A stretch of DNA of 64,000 bases from Herbidospora mongoliensis (GCF_001570545.1 NZ_BBXD01000010.1:599230-663229); one strand, 5' to 3'; positions 52,377 through 63,524 are shown, counted from the stretch's first letter. A program made the numbers and translations. The notes: generated from the sequence alone by a model not told the origin.

Positions 52377-52415
52377 GCGCCATTTTTGTCGGTGGCGGCC
52401 GACAGACTGAGGTTC

Positions 52416-53312
52416 ATGACTATCGCACTCGTCGCAGGCGCGACCCGAGGAGCCGGGAGAGGGATCGCCGCCGAGCTGGGCGCGATCGGGGCCACCGTCT
52501 ACGTCACCGGCCGCACCACCCGCGAACAGCGATCGGAATACAACCGCGCCGAGACCATCGAGGAGACCGCCGACCTCGTCACGAAGGCGGGAGGTCGCGG
52601 CATCCCCGTGCAGGTCGACCATCTCGAAAGAGACCAGGTCAAAGAGCTGGTCGCGAGAATCGACCGGGAACAGGGCCGTCTCGACGTCCTGGTCAACAAC
52701 ATCTGGGGCGGCGAGAACCTGTTCAGCTGGGACAAGCCGCTGTGGGAGCACGACCTCGACGCCGGCATGCGCATGCTCCGCCTGGCCATCGACACCCACA
52801 TCATCACCAGCCACTTCGCGCTTCCGCTCCTGCTGAAGAACGAGGGCGGCCTGGTCGTGGAGATGACCGACGGCACCGCCGACTACAACGCGACGAACTA
52901 CCGTCTCTCCTTCTTCTACGACCTGGTGAAGACCTCGGTCATCCGCATGGCCTTCGCCCAGTCCAAGGAACTCGGCCCGAGAGGCGCCACCGCGGTCGCG
53001 CTGACCCCGGGGTGGCTGCGGTCGGAGATGATGCTGGAGGCCTTTAGCGTCACCGAGGCGACCTGGCGCGACGCGCTCGAGGCGCAGCCCCACTTCGCGA
53101 TCTCCGAGTCGCCGGCTTATGTGGGCAGGGCCGTCGCCGCGCTCGTCCACGATCCTGACCGGGCGAAATGGAACGGCCTGTCCCTCTCCAGCGGCGGCCT
53201 CGCCCAGGTCTACGGCTTCACCGACGTCGACGGCAGCCGTCCCGACGCCTGGCGCTACATGGTCGAGGTCCAGGACCCCGGAAAGTCGGCCGACACTACG
53301 GGCTACCGATGA
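52416..53312 (+). CDS. SDR-family oxidoreductase (DHRS1-like)
   Basis: A 298-residue SDR. Cofactor motif GATRGAGRGIA at 8-18, NN in VLVNNIWGG (90s), catalytic Tyr168 and Lys172 (YDLVK). The usual catalytic Ser region reads EMTDGTADY. This resembles the DHRS1-like group, which has a longer C-terminus. ATG 52416 is chosen as the Rossmann strand starts immediately. It overlaps the next gene by 4 nt (ATGA), so the two are translationally coupled. Confidence 0.9.
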   Translation: MTIALVAGATRGAGRGIAAELGAIGATVYVTGRTTREQRSEYNRAETIEETADLVTKAGGRGIPVQVDHLERDQVKELVARIDREQGRLDVLVNNIWGGENLFSWDKPLWEHDLDAGMRMLRLAIDTHIITSHFALPLLLKNEGGLVVEMTDGTADYNATNYRLSFFYDLVKTSVIRMAFAQSKELGPRGATAVALTPGWLRSEMMLEAFSVTEATWRDALEAQPHFAISESPAYVGRAVAALVHDPDRAKWNGLSLSSGGLAQVYGFTDVDGSRPDAWRYMVEVQDPGKSADTTGYR

Positions 53313-54226
53313 GAGATCGCCAGTTGACGGCCATCGCCGAAGTCGCGGGAATGGGCTTTGACGTGTGGCTGCGCGGCGGCTGGGCGATGGATTTCACGCT
53401 CGGGGAAGTGACCCGAGACCATATCGATATCGACTGGTTCGCCTGGTTCGACGACGCCGACCGCCTGGAAGCGGCCCTGATCGAGCACCGATTCAGCCCG
53501 CAACCGGGTCCGCCCCGCGACCAGCAGCGCGATTTCGTCAGAGACGGCGTCGAGGTCAGCTTCGCGCTCCTCGCCCCCGACCTGACCGTGGCCGGCGGCC
53601 CCTACCGGGGCGAACCCTGGCCGACCGGCCTGCTCGACGCGCCCATGGGCAGCTTGAACGGTCTGACCTGCCCGGTCATCAGTCTGGCCGCGCAGATCGA
53701 GATCAAGGAAATGATGCCGGTCTGGGTTCCGACCCTGCCGCGCAGGGAGAAGGACATGACCGACCTCGCGCGCCTGCGAATGCACGTTCGTCTGAGAGAT
53801 GTCCGGGAGTCCGATCTCGAGGTCTTCCACACCCAGGAACAAGACCCGGAGGCCACCCGGCGCTCCCGCTTCCCCGCCCGTGAACGGGAGAAGTTCCTCA
53901 CCCACTGGCGAGAGCGGGTGCTGGCCGACGAGACCAACCACGTGCAGACCGTCGAGGTGGGCGATCAGATCGCCGGCAACGTCGTCGCCTGGTGGGAGGG
54001 CGACCACCGCTATCTGGGCTACTGGCTCGGCCGCGCGTTCTGGGGGAGCGGCGTCGGCACCCGCGCCCTGACCCTGTTCCTCGAGAAAGAAGAGGCACGC
54101 CCGCTCTACGCCGACCCCCACCAGGGCAACGAGGCCTCCGTCCGCCTTCTGGAGAAACTCGGCTTCACCCGGACGACCGTCGACGACGAAGGCTTCGTCC
54201 TGTACGTCCTGGAGCAGACCCCCTGA
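53309..54226 (+). CDS. Nucleotidyltransferase-GNAT fusion, aminoglycoside-resistance-like
   Basis: A 305-residue two-domain protein. Residues 1-155 resemble ANT(2'')-type nucleotidyltransferases: WLRGGWAMDFTLGEVTRDHIDID in outline at 20-42, with GGW and the Asp residues Asp28, Asp40 and Asp42 expected to bind metal and nucleotide. Residues 158-305 are a GNAT acetyltransferase (LGYWLGRAFWGSGVGTRAL, then NEASVRLLEKLGF), as in AAC(6')-like or RimJ-like enzymes. The domains join in one frame at KDMTDLARLRMHV, with a possible internal ATG at 53780. Drug modification is plausible, not shown. Confidence 0.8.
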   Translation: MRDRQLTAIAEVAGMGFDVWLRGGWAMDFTLGEVTRDHIDIDWFAWFDDADRLEAALIEHRFSPQPGPPRDQQRDFVRDGVEVSFALLAPDLTVAGGPYRGEPWPTGLLDAPMGSLNGLTCPVISLAAQIEIKEMMPVWVPTLPRREKDMTDLARLRMHVRLRDVRESDLEVFHTQEQDPEATRRSRFPAREREKFLTHWRERVLADETNHVQTVEVGDQIAGNVVAWWEGDHRYLGYWLGRAFWGSGVGTRALTLFLEKEEARPLYADPHQGNEASVRLLEKLGFTRTTVDDEGFVLYVLEQTP

Positions 54227-54407
54227 AACTTTCGTCCCGCCGGGGGTGAGAGAGGCGCGATGCGCTCCACCACGGAGCGCATCCCTCCCAGGAGCATCCC
54301 GATCGGCAACGCCCAGTGGCCTTCCGCCCGTCCGAAACCCCGAATACCGACCATCGGAGCGGCGCGCTACAACCGAACAGGTACGGAACTGTGGGGCCGC
54401 CGCAGGC

Positions 54408-54875
54408 TCAGCTGCCGGCCCGGAACATCGCCCAGACGGCCTTGCCGCCCTCGTCCAGCGGGTCCCAGCCCCACGCCTGGCTGTAGGTCTCCACGATGTA
54501 CAGCCCCCGCCCGTTCTCCGAGATGAAGTCGGGCTCCTTGGGCGTCGGCACCTCGTTGCTGGGATCGGCCACGGCGAGCAGCACGTGAGGGGCCAGCCGG
54601 ACCAGCATCAGCGTTATCGGGTGCTCATCAGACGCCCCAGATGGATACAGAGCGTAACGAACCGCGTTGGTCACCAGCTCCGAAACGACCAGGGTGGCAT
54701 CTTCGGTAAGTTCCGAAAGTCCCCAACCCTGCAGCGTTGATCGCGTAACATCGCGTGCGGTCTTGACCGAATCTGCCAGGGGGCGTAACGGGCAGGTGGT
54801 GGCATCGGACTCGGGGGCGGTGCGCACGAGACGCTCTACCCCTACATCGCGGGCGGATATGGGATTATCCAACAT
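54408..54875 (-). CDS. RsbW-like ATP-binding regulatory protein
   Basis: A 155-residue HATPase_c protein of the anti-sigma kinase family common in actinomycetes. N-box VVSELVTNAVRYA at 63-75, G1-like VADPSNEVP, G2-like ENGRGLYIVE. ATG 54875 chosen for GGGAGGTG upstream; an ATG at 54929 lacks one. It is divergent from an XRE/DUF5753 regulator, a very common pairing in Streptomyces-like genomes where these proteins affect development or specialised metabolism. Confidence 0.88.
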   Translation of the reverse strand: MLDNPISARDVGVERLVRTAPESDATTCPLRPLADSVKTARDVTRSTLQGWGLSELTEDATLVVSELVTNAVRYALYPSGASDEHPITLMLVRLAPHVLLAVADPSNEVPTPKEPDFISENGRGLYIVETYSQAWGWDPLDEGGKAVWAMFRAGS

Positions 54876-54909
54876 CCTGCCCGCACCTCCCGATCGCCGG
54901 ATTTGAGAA

Positions 54910-55003
54910 CTAGTGCACCTTTGGCCCAATATGCACTAGGCCATCATGGGTCAACGGCCCGCCCCCTGCAAGACCCAAATGCACGTGCAGGTGCGTTGTG
55001 CAC
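54910..55003. promoter_or_regulatory. Cluster of TGCAC boxes in the divergent regulatory region
   Basis: CTAGTGCA (54910-54917) and TGCACTAG (54932-54939) form a perfect 8-bp inverted repeat, centres 22 bp apart. A palindrome TGCACGTGCA lies at 54980-54989 and GTGCAC at 54998-55003. The sites fill the space between the divergent ATPase and XRE genes, and are likely operators for the XRE regulator. Confidence 0.55.
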
Positions 55004-55139
55004 TTGCCCAAAACGTTGAGCGATTGTGAAATGGACGGGGGGTTCAAGCCTTGTCTTCCTGGCCGGAAGTGGTGACACTGTGTGGGCTGGGGGTGTCGGC
55101 TCGACCGTCTCCGGCGAGTCGAGCAGAGGGGGAGGCGCC

Positions 55140-56009
55140 GTGACACGTACCCAGCCGGGACAAGGTCCCACGGCGCTGCGGATCCTCCTCGGCACCCAGC
55201 TGCGCAGGCTGCGGGAGAACCGGGGGATCACGCGCTTCGAGGCCGGACACCTCATCAGGGGCTCCGAGTCGAAGATCAGCCGCATGGAGCTGGGCCGCGT
55301 CAGCTTCCGCGAACGCGATGTCGAAGACCTCCTCACCATGTACGGGGTGGAGGACGACGCCGCCCGCAAGCCGATCCTCGAACTGGTCAAGCAGGCCAAT
55401 GAGCCCGGCTGGTGGCACCGCTTCAGCGACGTGCTGCCCGGCTGGTTCCAGGCATACGTCGGTCTTGAAGAGGCGGCCGCCCGCCTCCGCACCTATGAGG
55501 TCCAGTTTGTGCCGGGCCTCCTCCAGACCAAGGAATACGCCCGCGCGGTCATCACGGCCGGTGCGGTCGGGTCCGCCCCCGAGGAGATCGCCCGCCGGGT
55601 CGACCTGCGGCTCGAACGCCAGCGCCAGGTTCTCGAACGCCACCAGCCGCCCACCTTCTGGGCGGTCATCGACGAGGCGGCGCTGCGCCGTCCCATCGGA
55701 GGCGTCGACGTGATGCGCGGTCAGATCCAGCATCTGATCGAGCTGATGGACCAGGCGAATGTCACGATCCAGGTGATGCCCTTTCATTTCGGCGGACACG
55801 CCGCAGAGGGCGGGGCGTTCAGCATCCTGCGCTTCCCCGAGGCGGAGCTCCCCGACATCGTCTACGTCGAACAGCTCGGCAGCGCCCTCTACCTCGACAA
55901 ACGCGATGAAGTCGACCGATACAGCGAGGTGATGGAGAGACTGTGCGCGGTCTCCACCACACCGACCGAGACGGTCGACATTCTCAGAAAGATCTCGCGC
56001 GAGCTCTGA
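55140..56009 (+). CDS. XRE-family regulator with DUF5753 domain
   Basis: A 289-residue regulator. Helix-turn-helix at about 15-70 (LGTQLRRLRENRGITRFEAGHLIRG in part), then DUF5753 ligand-sensing domain from about 95 (WFQAYVGLEEAAARLRTYE, FVPGLLQTKEYARA, DEAALRRPIGG). GTG 55140 with GGGGGAGG upstream; the open frame extends further but lacks a better start. Members of this family work with small DUF397 partners, but none is encoded next to it. Confidence 0.9.
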   Translation: MTRTQPGQGPTALRILLGTQLRRLRENRGITRFEAGHLIRGSESKISRMELGRVSFRERDVEDLLTMYGVEDDAARKPILELVKQANEPGWWHRFSDVLPGWFQAYVGLEEAAARLRTYEVQFVPGLLQTKEYARAVITAGAVGSAPEEIARRVDLRLERQRQVLERHQPPTFWAVIDEAALRRPIGGVDVMRGQIQHLIELMDQANVTIQVMPFHFGGHAAEGGAFSILRFPEAELPDIVYVEQLGSALYLDKRDEVDRYSEVMERLCAVSTTPTETVDILRKISREL

Positions 56010-56181
56010 GGCGTCACGCGGGAGGGTTGCTCTGCTCTATGCTGAAGTTTGGCGCTGGACGCCCCGCCGCAGTGGAGCATGCCCAGGTGCCCTCTTCGTG
56101 GCGCGGCGCGCGTAACGTGCCGCGGTAGCTGTGCATGACGCGCCCGCGATCACCAGATGCTGTTATTTAGGAGACCACCCC

Positions 56182-57561
56182 GTGAAGACCGCTGTCGAGG
56201 AGCTCAGCCCCACTCGGGTGAAGCTCACCGTCGAGGTGCCGTTCGAGGAGCTCGAGCCGAGCCTGAAGGCCGCCTACAAGAAGGTCGCGCAGCAGGTGCG
56301 CGTCCCCGGCTTCCGCCCCGGTAAGGTTCCGGCCCGGATCATCGAGCAGCGCTTCGGCCGCGCGGTCGTGCTCGAGGAGACCCTCAACGACGCGCTGCCC
56401 GGCCTCTACGGCCGCGCCGTCGACGAAGTCGATCTCTTCCCCGTGAGCCAGCCCGAGATCGAGGTCACCCGGATCGACGACGGTCAGCAGGTCGAGTTCA
56501 CTGCTGAGGTCGACGTCCGTCCCACCTTCGACCTGCCCGTCTATGAGGGCACCGAGGTCACGGTCGACCCCGCCACCGTCGGCGACGACGATGTCGAAGT
56601 CCAGCTCGACGCGCTGCGCCAGCGGTTCGCGACGCTGGCCGGCGTCGAGCGTCCGGCGACCAAGGGCGACTATGTCGTGATGGACCTGCGCGCCGAGATC
56701 GACGGCCGCAACCTCGAAGAGCAGCAGGCCGCCGACGTCTCCTACGAGGTCGGCGCCGGTTCGGTCCTCGAGGGCCTCGACGCCGCGCTCGAAGGCCTGT
56801 CGGCCGACGAGGAGAAGACCTTCAGCACCACGCTCGTCGGCGGTGAGAACGCCGGTGAAGAGGCCGACGTGATCATCAACGTCAAGTCGGTCAAGGAGAA
56901 GGTCCTCCCCGAGCTCGACGACGAGTTCGCTCAGCTCGCCAGCGAGTTCGACACGCTCGAGGAGCTGAAGAACAGCATCCGCGAGCAGGTCCGCCGCAAC
57001 AAGCTGATCGAGCAGGTCGTCCAGGCCCGCGAGAAGGCCGTCGACGCCCTCATCGGCTCCCTCGACATCCCGCTGCCCGAGAGCGCGCTCAAGTCCGAGA
57101 TCGACGCGCGCAAGCACAACCTCGAGCACCAGATCTCCGAGAGCGGCCTGAGCCGCGAGGCCTACTTCCGTCTCTACCAGACGTCCGAGGAGGAGCGCTT
57201 CGCCGAGTTCGACGCCAACTCCGCCCGGGCGCTGAAGATGGGCTTCGTCCTCGACAAGATCGTCAAGGCCGAGGACATCGGTGTCGCGGAAGAAGAGCTG
57301 ACCCAGTTCGTCGTCCGCCGCGCCGCCCAGATGGGTGTCGCGCCGAACACGCTGGCCCAGCACCTCGCCGACAACGACCAGCTGACCCTCGCGATGATGG
57401 AGATCGTCCGCGAGAAGGCCAAGTCGGTCGTGGGCGACGCCGCCAAGGTCGTCGACACCGAGGGCAACGAGGTCGACCTCAAGGCCATCTACGTCGAGCT
57501 CAACCCCGAGCAGACCGCTGAGGGGCTCGCGCAGTCCCCGGCCGGTGCCGCCGCGGAGTAG
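56182..57561 (+). CDS. tig: Trigger factor
   Basis: Ribosome-bound peptidyl-prolyl isomerase and chaperone for nascent chains. It has 459 residues. The ribosome-docking signature is GFRPGKVP at 43-50. A FKBP-like domain at about 150-245 (GDYVVMDLRAEIDG) and the helical C-terminal chaperone domain follow. GTG 56182 with TAGGAG upstream; an upstream ATG at 56131 lacks homology. It precedes clpP1P2-clpX, the standard bacterial order, and ends in a terminator. Confidence 0.96.
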   Translation: MKTAVEELSPTRVKLTVEVPFEELEPSLKAAYKKVAQQVRVPGFRPGKVPARIIEQRFGRAVVLEETLNDALPGLYGRAVDEVDLFPVSQPEIEVTRIDDGQQVEFTAEVDVRPTFDLPVYEGTEVTVDPATVGDDDVEVQLDALRQRFATLAGVERPATKGDYVVMDLRAEIDGRNLEEQQAADVSYEVGAGSVLEGLDAALEGLSADEEKTFSTTLVGGENAGEEADVIINVKSVKEKVLPELDDEFAQLASEFDTLEELKNSIREQVRRNKLIEQVVQAREKAVDALIGSLDIPLPESALKSEIDARKHNLEHQISESGLSREAYFRLYQTSEEERFAEFDANSARALKMGFVLDKIVKAEDIGVAEEELTQFVVRRAAQMGVAPNTLAQHLADNDQLTLAMMEIVREKAKSVVGDAAKVVDTEGNEVDLKAIYVELNPEQTAEGLAQSPAGAAAE

Positions 57562-57578
57562 AGCTCAACGCCGTTCAT

Positions 57579-57606
57579 CAGGCCCTCGGTTGTCACCGGG
57601 GGCCTG
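57579..57606 (+). terminator. Terminator after tig
   Basis: CAGGCCC (57579-57585) pairs with GGGCCTG (57600-57606), with an inner CGGT/ACCG stem, followed by TTGGCATTTG. It separates tig from the clpP promoter. Confidence 0.75.
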
Positions 57607-57668
57607 TTGGCATTTGTTCGGTACGTCATGCTGAAGGCGAAAGTCGTACAAACAGGGCGTGGGGGAGC

Positions 57669-57685
57669 ATGCGCCGTCAGCGAAC
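57669..57685 (+). promoter_or_regulatory. Possible ClgR box upstream of clpP1
   Basis: CGC (57672-57674), five bases, GCG (57680-57682), with the right arm reading GCGAAC. This fits the CGC-N5-GCG core of ClgR sites known to activate clpP1P2 in actinobacteria. The left arm is only partly symmetric. It lies about 90 bp before clpP1. Confidence 0.4.
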
Positions 57686-57771
57686 ACCCGGGCGAGGGGG
57701 CATGAGCTATCGGCGGCGCGCGTTAGGGTCGAGCAAAGCCAATCGATAACGACGCATCGGAAGGTGACGCT

Positions 57772-58416
57772 GTGACCAGCCCGCCGACCTTCTTCCAGCC
57801 CATGGGCTTCGAGCCTGAGTCGCGTGGCAGGGAGAATGGCCCCGCTCGGTTTGAAGACCAGCTCTACCAGCGTCTGCTGCGTGAGCGAATCGTGGTGCTC
57901 GGCACTCAGGTCAATGACGAGGTCGCCAACCGTCTGTGCGCGGAGCTCCTGCTGCTCGCCGCCGACGATCCCAGCCGGGACATCTCGATGTACATCAACT
58001 CTCCCGGCGGTTCTGTCACGGCCGGCATGGCGATTTACGACATGATGCAATATGTGCCGAACGACGTAGTCACGGTGGCGATGGGCCTGGCCGCTTCCAT
58101 GGGCCAGTTCCTGCTCTGCGCCGGCACACCTGGCAAGCGCTTCGCCCTGCCCCACGCCCGGATCATGATGCACCAGCCCTCGGGTGGCATCGGCGGCACC
58201 GCCGCCGACATCGCGATCCAGGCCGAGCAGATGCTCTACGTCAAGAAGACCCTGGCGGAGCGCATCGCCTCCCACACGGGGCAGGCGCTCGACCAGATCG
58301 AGCGTGACTCCGACCGCGACCGCTGGTTCACGGCCGACGAGGCCAAGGACTACGGCTTCATCGACCAAGTCGTCCGCAGCGCGCGACAGGTGCCCTCCGA
58401 GGGCGCCGTTTCATGA
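57772..58416 (+). CDS. clpP1: ATP-dependent Clp protease proteolytic subunit 1
   Basis: Serine peptidase subunit; in actinobacteria ClpP1 and ClpP2 form a mixed tetradecamer fed by ClpX or ClpC. It has 214 residues. Catalytic Ser109 in GLAASMGQF, His134 in [11 protein letters not shown] and Asp183 in the RDRWF segment. N-terminal propeptide of about 15-20 residues before the mature domain. GTG 57772 with GGAAGGTGA upstream. Overlaps clpP2 (ATGA), so the subunits are made together. Confidence 0.95.
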   Translation: MTSPPTFFQPMGFEPESRGRENGPARFEDQLYQRLLRERIVVLGTQVNDEVANRLCAELLLLAADDPSRDISMYINSPGGSVTAGMAIYDMMQYVPNDVVTVAMGLAASMGQFLLCAGTPGKRFALPHARIMMHQPSGGIGGTAADIAIQAEQMLYVKKTLAERIASHTGQALDQIERDSDRDRWFTADEAKDYGFIDQVVRSARQVPSEGAVS

Positions 58417-58427
58417 CGGGAGCGTCC

Positions 58428-59072
58428 ATGAGTGACCTGATTCGGCCGGGTGACATCAACGGCCGCTACATCATCCCTTCGTTCGTCGAGCGCACGACGT
58501 ACGGCGTGAAGGAGATGAACCCGTACAACAAGCTGTTCGAGGATCGCATCATCTTCCTCGGCGTGCAGATCGACGACGCGTCGGCCAACGACGTGATGGC
58601 GCAGCTCCTGACGCTCGAGTCGCTCGACCCCGACCGTGACATCAGCATCTACATCAACTCGCCCGGCGGCTCCTTCACGGCCATGACGGCGATTTACGAC
58701 ACGATGCAGTTCGTCCGGCCGGAGATCCAGACGGTGTGCCTGGGCCAGGCGGCCTCGGCCGCCGCGGTGCTGCTCTCGGGCGGCACGGCCGGCAAGCGCT
58801 TCGCCCTGCCGAACGCCCGGGTCCTGATCCACCAGCCCTCCACCGAGGGCGGCGGCCAGGGTTCGGACATCGAGATCCAGGCCCGTGAGATCCTGCGTAT
58901 GCGGGACCTCCTGGAGGAGATCGTGGCCAAGCACACCGGCAAGGAGCCGTCTGTGGTCCGTCGCGACATCGAGCGCGACAAGATCCTCAGCGCCTACGAA
59001 GCCAAGGCCTACGGAATCGTCGACGACATCATTCCGTCGCGCAAGCGCCAAGCGGCTGCCGTCTCCTCGTAA
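58428..59072 (+). CDS. clpP2: ATP-dependent Clp protease proteolytic subunit 2
   Basis: Second ClpP subunit, 214 residues. Ser110 in [10 protein letters not shown], His135 in RVLIHQPST, Asp184 in the IERDKIL segment. ATG 58428 has GGGAG 5 nt upstream; an ATG at 58413 overlapping the clpP1 stop would add five residues. Sequence identity to Mycobacterium ClpP2 is high ([17 protein letters not shown]). A strong terminator follows, so clpX has its own promoter. Confidence 0.95.
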   Translation: MSDLIRPGDINGRYIIPSFVERTTYGVKEMNPYNKLFEDRIIFLGVQIDDASANDVMAQLLTLESLDPDRDISIYINSPGGSFTAMTAIYDTMQFVRPEIQTVCLGQAASAAAVLLSGGTAGKRFALPNARVLIHQPSTEGGGQGSDIEIQAREILRMRDLLEEIVAKHTGKEPSVVRRDIERDKILSAYEAKAYGIVDDIIPSRKRQAAAVSS

Positions 59073-59093
59073 GAGAGTTCGAAGGTCGCAAGT

Positions 59094-59130
59094 GCACCGG
59101 AACGGTGCCCAATTGGGCACCTTCCGGTGC
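59094..59130 (+). terminator. Strong terminator between clpP2 and clpX
   Basis: GCACCGGAA-C-GGTGCCC (59094-59110) pairs with GGGCACC-TTCCGGTGC (59115-59130), 16 base pairs with one bulged C and an AATT loop. No U-tract. It separates the clpP operon from clpX. Confidence 0.8.
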
Positions 59131-59272
59131 GACTCACCGCTAGGGGGCTCACTATGGGCCCGGAAGACGGTAACGTCGAAACCTGAGCGGGATGACGTTT
59201 TCGCACCGAAGTGACCGGCGCGAATGGACGGACCGCGGTAGCAGGGTGGTCCCACGCAAAGGAGAGTCTGGG

Positions 59273-60550
<1,278 letters not shown>

Positions 60551-60598
60551 CACATATTGGGCCGGGGTGCTCGTCCGGAGCTTCTAGAATTGGCTTTC

Positions 60599-63181
60599 GT
60601 GACGACGCCTGAACTGCCTACCCAGTATGCCCCTGCCGACGTCGAGGCCCCCAGCTATGAGCGTTGGGTAGCGGCCGGTCACTTCGGAGCCAGTGCGGTA
60701 GACGGGCGAGAGCCGTACAGCATCGTCCTGCCGCCGCCGAATGTGACCGGTTCGCTCCACGTCGGCCACGCCCTCGACCACTCGATCCAAGACGCGCTGA
60801 CCCGCCGGGCCCGCATGCGGGACAAAGCCGCTCTGTGGCTGCCCGGCATGGACCACGCGGGAATCGCGACGCAGAACGTCGTCGAGCGCGAGCTGGCCAA
60901 AGAAGGCCTCTCGCGCCACGACCTCGGCCGCGAGGCCTTCGTCGACCGGGTCTGGCAGTGGAAAGAGGAGTCGGGCGGCCGCATCCTCGGCCAGATGACC
61001 AAGCTCGGCGACAGCGTCGACTGGTCGCGCGAACGCTTCACGATGGACGAGGGCCTGTCGCGGGCCGTCCAGACGATCTTCAAGCGCCTTTTCGACGACG
61101 GTCTCATCTACCGGGCCAACCGCATCATCAACTGGTGCCCCCGCTGCCTGACCGCGCTGTCCGACATCGAGGTCGAGCACCAGGAAGACGAGGGCGAGCT
61201 CGTCTCGATCCGCTACGGCGACGGCGCCGATGCGATCGTGGTCGCCACCACCCGCGCCGAGACCATGCTCGGTGACACCGCCATCGCGGTGAACCCGTCC
61301 GACGAGCGCTACGCGCACATGGTCGGGCGTGAGGTCGAACTGCCGCTCACCGGCCGCCGCATCCCGATCGTCGCCGACGACCACGTCGACCCGGCGTTCG
61401 GCACCGGCGCGGTCAAGGTCACCCCGGCCCACGACCCCAACGACTTCGAGATCGGCCGCCGCCACGACCTGCCGTCCCTGACGGTCATGGACGAACGCGG
61501 CGTGATCACCGCCTCCGGCCCCTTCGAGGGGCTCGACCGGTTCGAGGCACGCCCCGCGGTCGTCGCGGCGCTGCGCGCCGAAGGCCGGATCGTCGCCGAG
61601 AAGCGCCCCTACCTGCACAGCGTCGGCCACTGCTCGCGCTGCAAGACCGTCGTCGAGCCGCGCCTGTCGCTGCAGTGGTTCGTCAACGTGTCGCCGCTGG
61701 CCAAGGCCGCCGGCGACGCCGTCCGCGACGGCCGCACCCGCATCCACCCGCCGGAGCTGGCCAAGCGCTACTTCGACTGGGTCGACGACATGCACGACTG
61801 GTGCATCTCCCGCCAGCTGTGGTGGGGTCACCGCATCCCGGTCTGGTACGGCCCCGAGGGCGAGGTCGTCTGCGTCGGTCCCGACGACGAGATCCCCGAG
61901 GGCTACACGCAGGATCCCGATGTCCTGGACACCTGGTTCTCCTCGGGTCTGTGGCCGTTCTCGACGCTCGGCTGGCCCGAGCAGACCGACGATCTGAAGA
62001 AGTTCTATCCGACGAGCGTTCTGGTCACCGGCTACGACATCCTCTTCTTCTGGGTCGCCAGAATGATGATGTTCGGCATCTACGCCATGGACGGCCAGCC
62101 GCCCTTCAAGACCGTCGCCCTCCACGGCATGGTCCGCGACCAGTTCGGCAAGAAGATGTCGAAGTCGTTCGGCAACGTCATCGACCCCCTCGACTGGATC
62201 GAGCGCTACGGCGCCGACGCCACCCGCTTCACCCTGTTGCGCGGCGCGAACCCGGGTTCGGATGTCGCCATCAGCGAAGACTGGGCGGCCGGCTCCCGCA
62301 ACTTCTGCAACAAGATCTGGAACGCCACCCGGTTCGCTCTGATGAACGGCGCCGTCAGCGACGGCCTGCCCGAGGAGCTCACCGCGGCCGACCGCTGGAT
62401 CCTGTCGCGCCTCCAGTCGGTGGTCGCGTTGGTCGACACCGCCTTCGACGACTTCGAGTTCGCCAAGATCAGTGACGCGCTCTACCACTTCGCGTGGGAC
62501 GAGGTCTGCGACTGGTACCTGGAGCTCGCGAAGATCCAGATCGCCGGCGGCGGCCAGGTCGCCGACAACACCAAGCGCGTCCTCGGCCACGTCTTCGACG
62601 CGCTGCTGCGTCTGCTCCACCCGCTGACCCCGTTCGTCACCGAGGAGCTCTGGCGCGCGGTCACCGGCAAGGAGTCGATCGTCGTGGCCCCCTGGCCGGT
62701 CTTCGATCCCGCCAGGATCGATCAGACGGCCGAGGCGGAGATCGAGACGGTCCAGAACCTGGTCACCGAGGTCCGCCGCTTCCGCTCCGATCAGGGTCTC
62801 AAGCCTGGCCAGAAGGTGGCGGCCCGTCTTTCTCTCTCCGGTACGGCTGCCGCCGCGCACGAAGCCGCCATCCGATCCCTGCTGAAGCTCAACCCGTCGG
62901 GAGACGACTTCGCCGCGACCGCCCGGCTCGTCGTGGGCGCGGTCACCGTGGAGATCGACACGGCCGGCACCATCGACGTGGCCGCCGAGCGCAAGCGCCT
63001 GGAGAAGGACCTCGCGGTCGCGAAGAAGGAAGAAGCCCAGGTCACGGGCAAGCTCGGCAACGAGCAGTTCATGTCGAAGGCCCCCGACGACGTCGTCGCG
63101 AAGGTGCGCGCACGCGCCGCCCAGGCGGCCGAGGACATCGCCCGGCTCGAGGCTCAACTTGCCGCATTGCCTCGGGTTTAG
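60599..63181 (+). CDS. valS: Valyl-tRNA synthetase
   Basis: Class Ia synthetase charging tRNA-Val. It has 860 residues. HIGH-type motif HVGH at 54-57, editing (CP1) domain around 200-350, KMSKS at 519-523, anticodon-binding domain and the C-terminal coiled coil (about 795-860). GTG 60599 fits homologues; TAGAAT lies 8 nt upstream and may be a -10 of a near-leaderless transcript, while a TTG at 60590 with GGAG further upstream is an alternative. No T-box fits in the 48-nt gap after clpX. folC, which often follows valS, is absent; the rRNA operon comes next. Confidence 0.96.
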   Translation: MTTPELPTQYAPADVEAPSYERWVAAGHFGASAVDGREPYSIVLPPPNVTGSLHVGHALDHSIQDALTRRARMRDKAALWLPGMDHAGIATQNVVERELAKEGLSRHDLGREAFVDRVWQWKEESGGRILGQMTKLGDSVDWSRERFTMDEGLSRAVQTIFKRLFDDGLIYRANRIINWCPRCLTALSDIEVEHQEDEGELVSIRYGDGADAIVVATTRAETMLGDTAIAVNPSDERYAHMVGREVELPLTGRRIPIVADDHVDPAFGTGAVKVTPAHDPNDFEIGRRHDLPSLTVMDERGVITASGPFEGLDRFEARPAVVAALRAEGRIVAEKRPYLHSVGHCSRCKTVVEPRLSLQWFVNVSPLAKAAGDAVRDGRTRIHPPELAKRYFDWVDDMHDWCISRQLWWGHRIPVWYGPEGEVVCVGPDDEIPEGYTQDPDVLDTWFSSGLWPFSTLGWPEQTDDLKKFYPTSVLVTGYDILFFWVARMMMFGIYAMDGQPPFKTVALHGMVRDQFGKKMSKSFGNVIDPLDWIERYGADATRFTLLRGANPGSDVAISEDWAAGSRNFCNKIWNATRFALMNGAVSDGLPEELTAADRWILSRLQSVVALVDTAFDDFEFAKISDALYHFAWDEVCDWYLELAKIQIAGGGQVADNTKRVLGHVFDALLRLLHPLTPFVTEELWRAVTGKESIVVAPWPVFDPARIDQTAEAEIETVQNLVTEVRRFRSDQGLKPGQKVAARLSLSGTAAAAHEAAIRSLLKLNPSGDDFAATARLVVGAVTVEIDTAGTIDVAAERKRLEKDLAVAKKEEAQVTGKLGNEQFMSKAPDDVVAKVRARAAQAAEDIARLEAQLAALPRV

Positions 63182-63204
63182 GGTTTCGTAGCCAGGGAAT
63201 GATT

Positions 63205-63238
63205 GCGGGGTTGCCGAAATAGGTCGCGGCAGCCCCGC
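63205..63238 (+). terminator. Terminator after valS
   Basis: GCGGGGTTGCC (63205-63215) pairs with GGCAGCCCCGC (63228-63238) with one G-U pair and a 12-nt loop. It is 24 nt beyond the valS stop and before the rRNA promoters. Confidence 0.75.
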
Positions 63239-63353
63239 AGAGGTGCTAACGTTCTTCTTACGCCAGCGGGACGGCGCGGCCCGGACTCAACAGAGCCGGG
63301 GCGGCCAGATGCCCGAAGCGGACCCACCATCTTCCTCCGGGAAACCGGGCGAT

Positions 63354-63482
63354 TTGACATCGCCTGAATCGCGGGTAAGTTGGCCGGGTTGCTCTCGAGA
63401 GGGAGCGGCCGAATTTCTCTTCTGGGGAAACGGTAAATGTCAAGTCGCTGGATTTGACACTAACCGGGACTGCTGAAAAGAT
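63354..63482 (+). promoter_or_regulatory. Tandem rRNA promoters
   Basis: First: TTGACA (63354-63359), 16-nt spacer, TAAGTT (63376-63381). Second: TTGACA (63454-63459), 17-nt spacer, AAAGAT (63477-63482). Both -35 boxes sit in GATTTGACA and are exactly 100 bp apart. A third TTGACA (63609-63614) in the leader has no -10 partner. Confidence 0.7.
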
Positions 63483-63524
63483 AAAGGCACAACAGCAAGA
63501 CAAAAGCTTAAAAGAACTAAATGC

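Noticed and set aside
60584..63157. An 857-codon minus-strand frame opposite valS
   Set aside because: Same antisense composition artefact; valS is certain on the plus strand.
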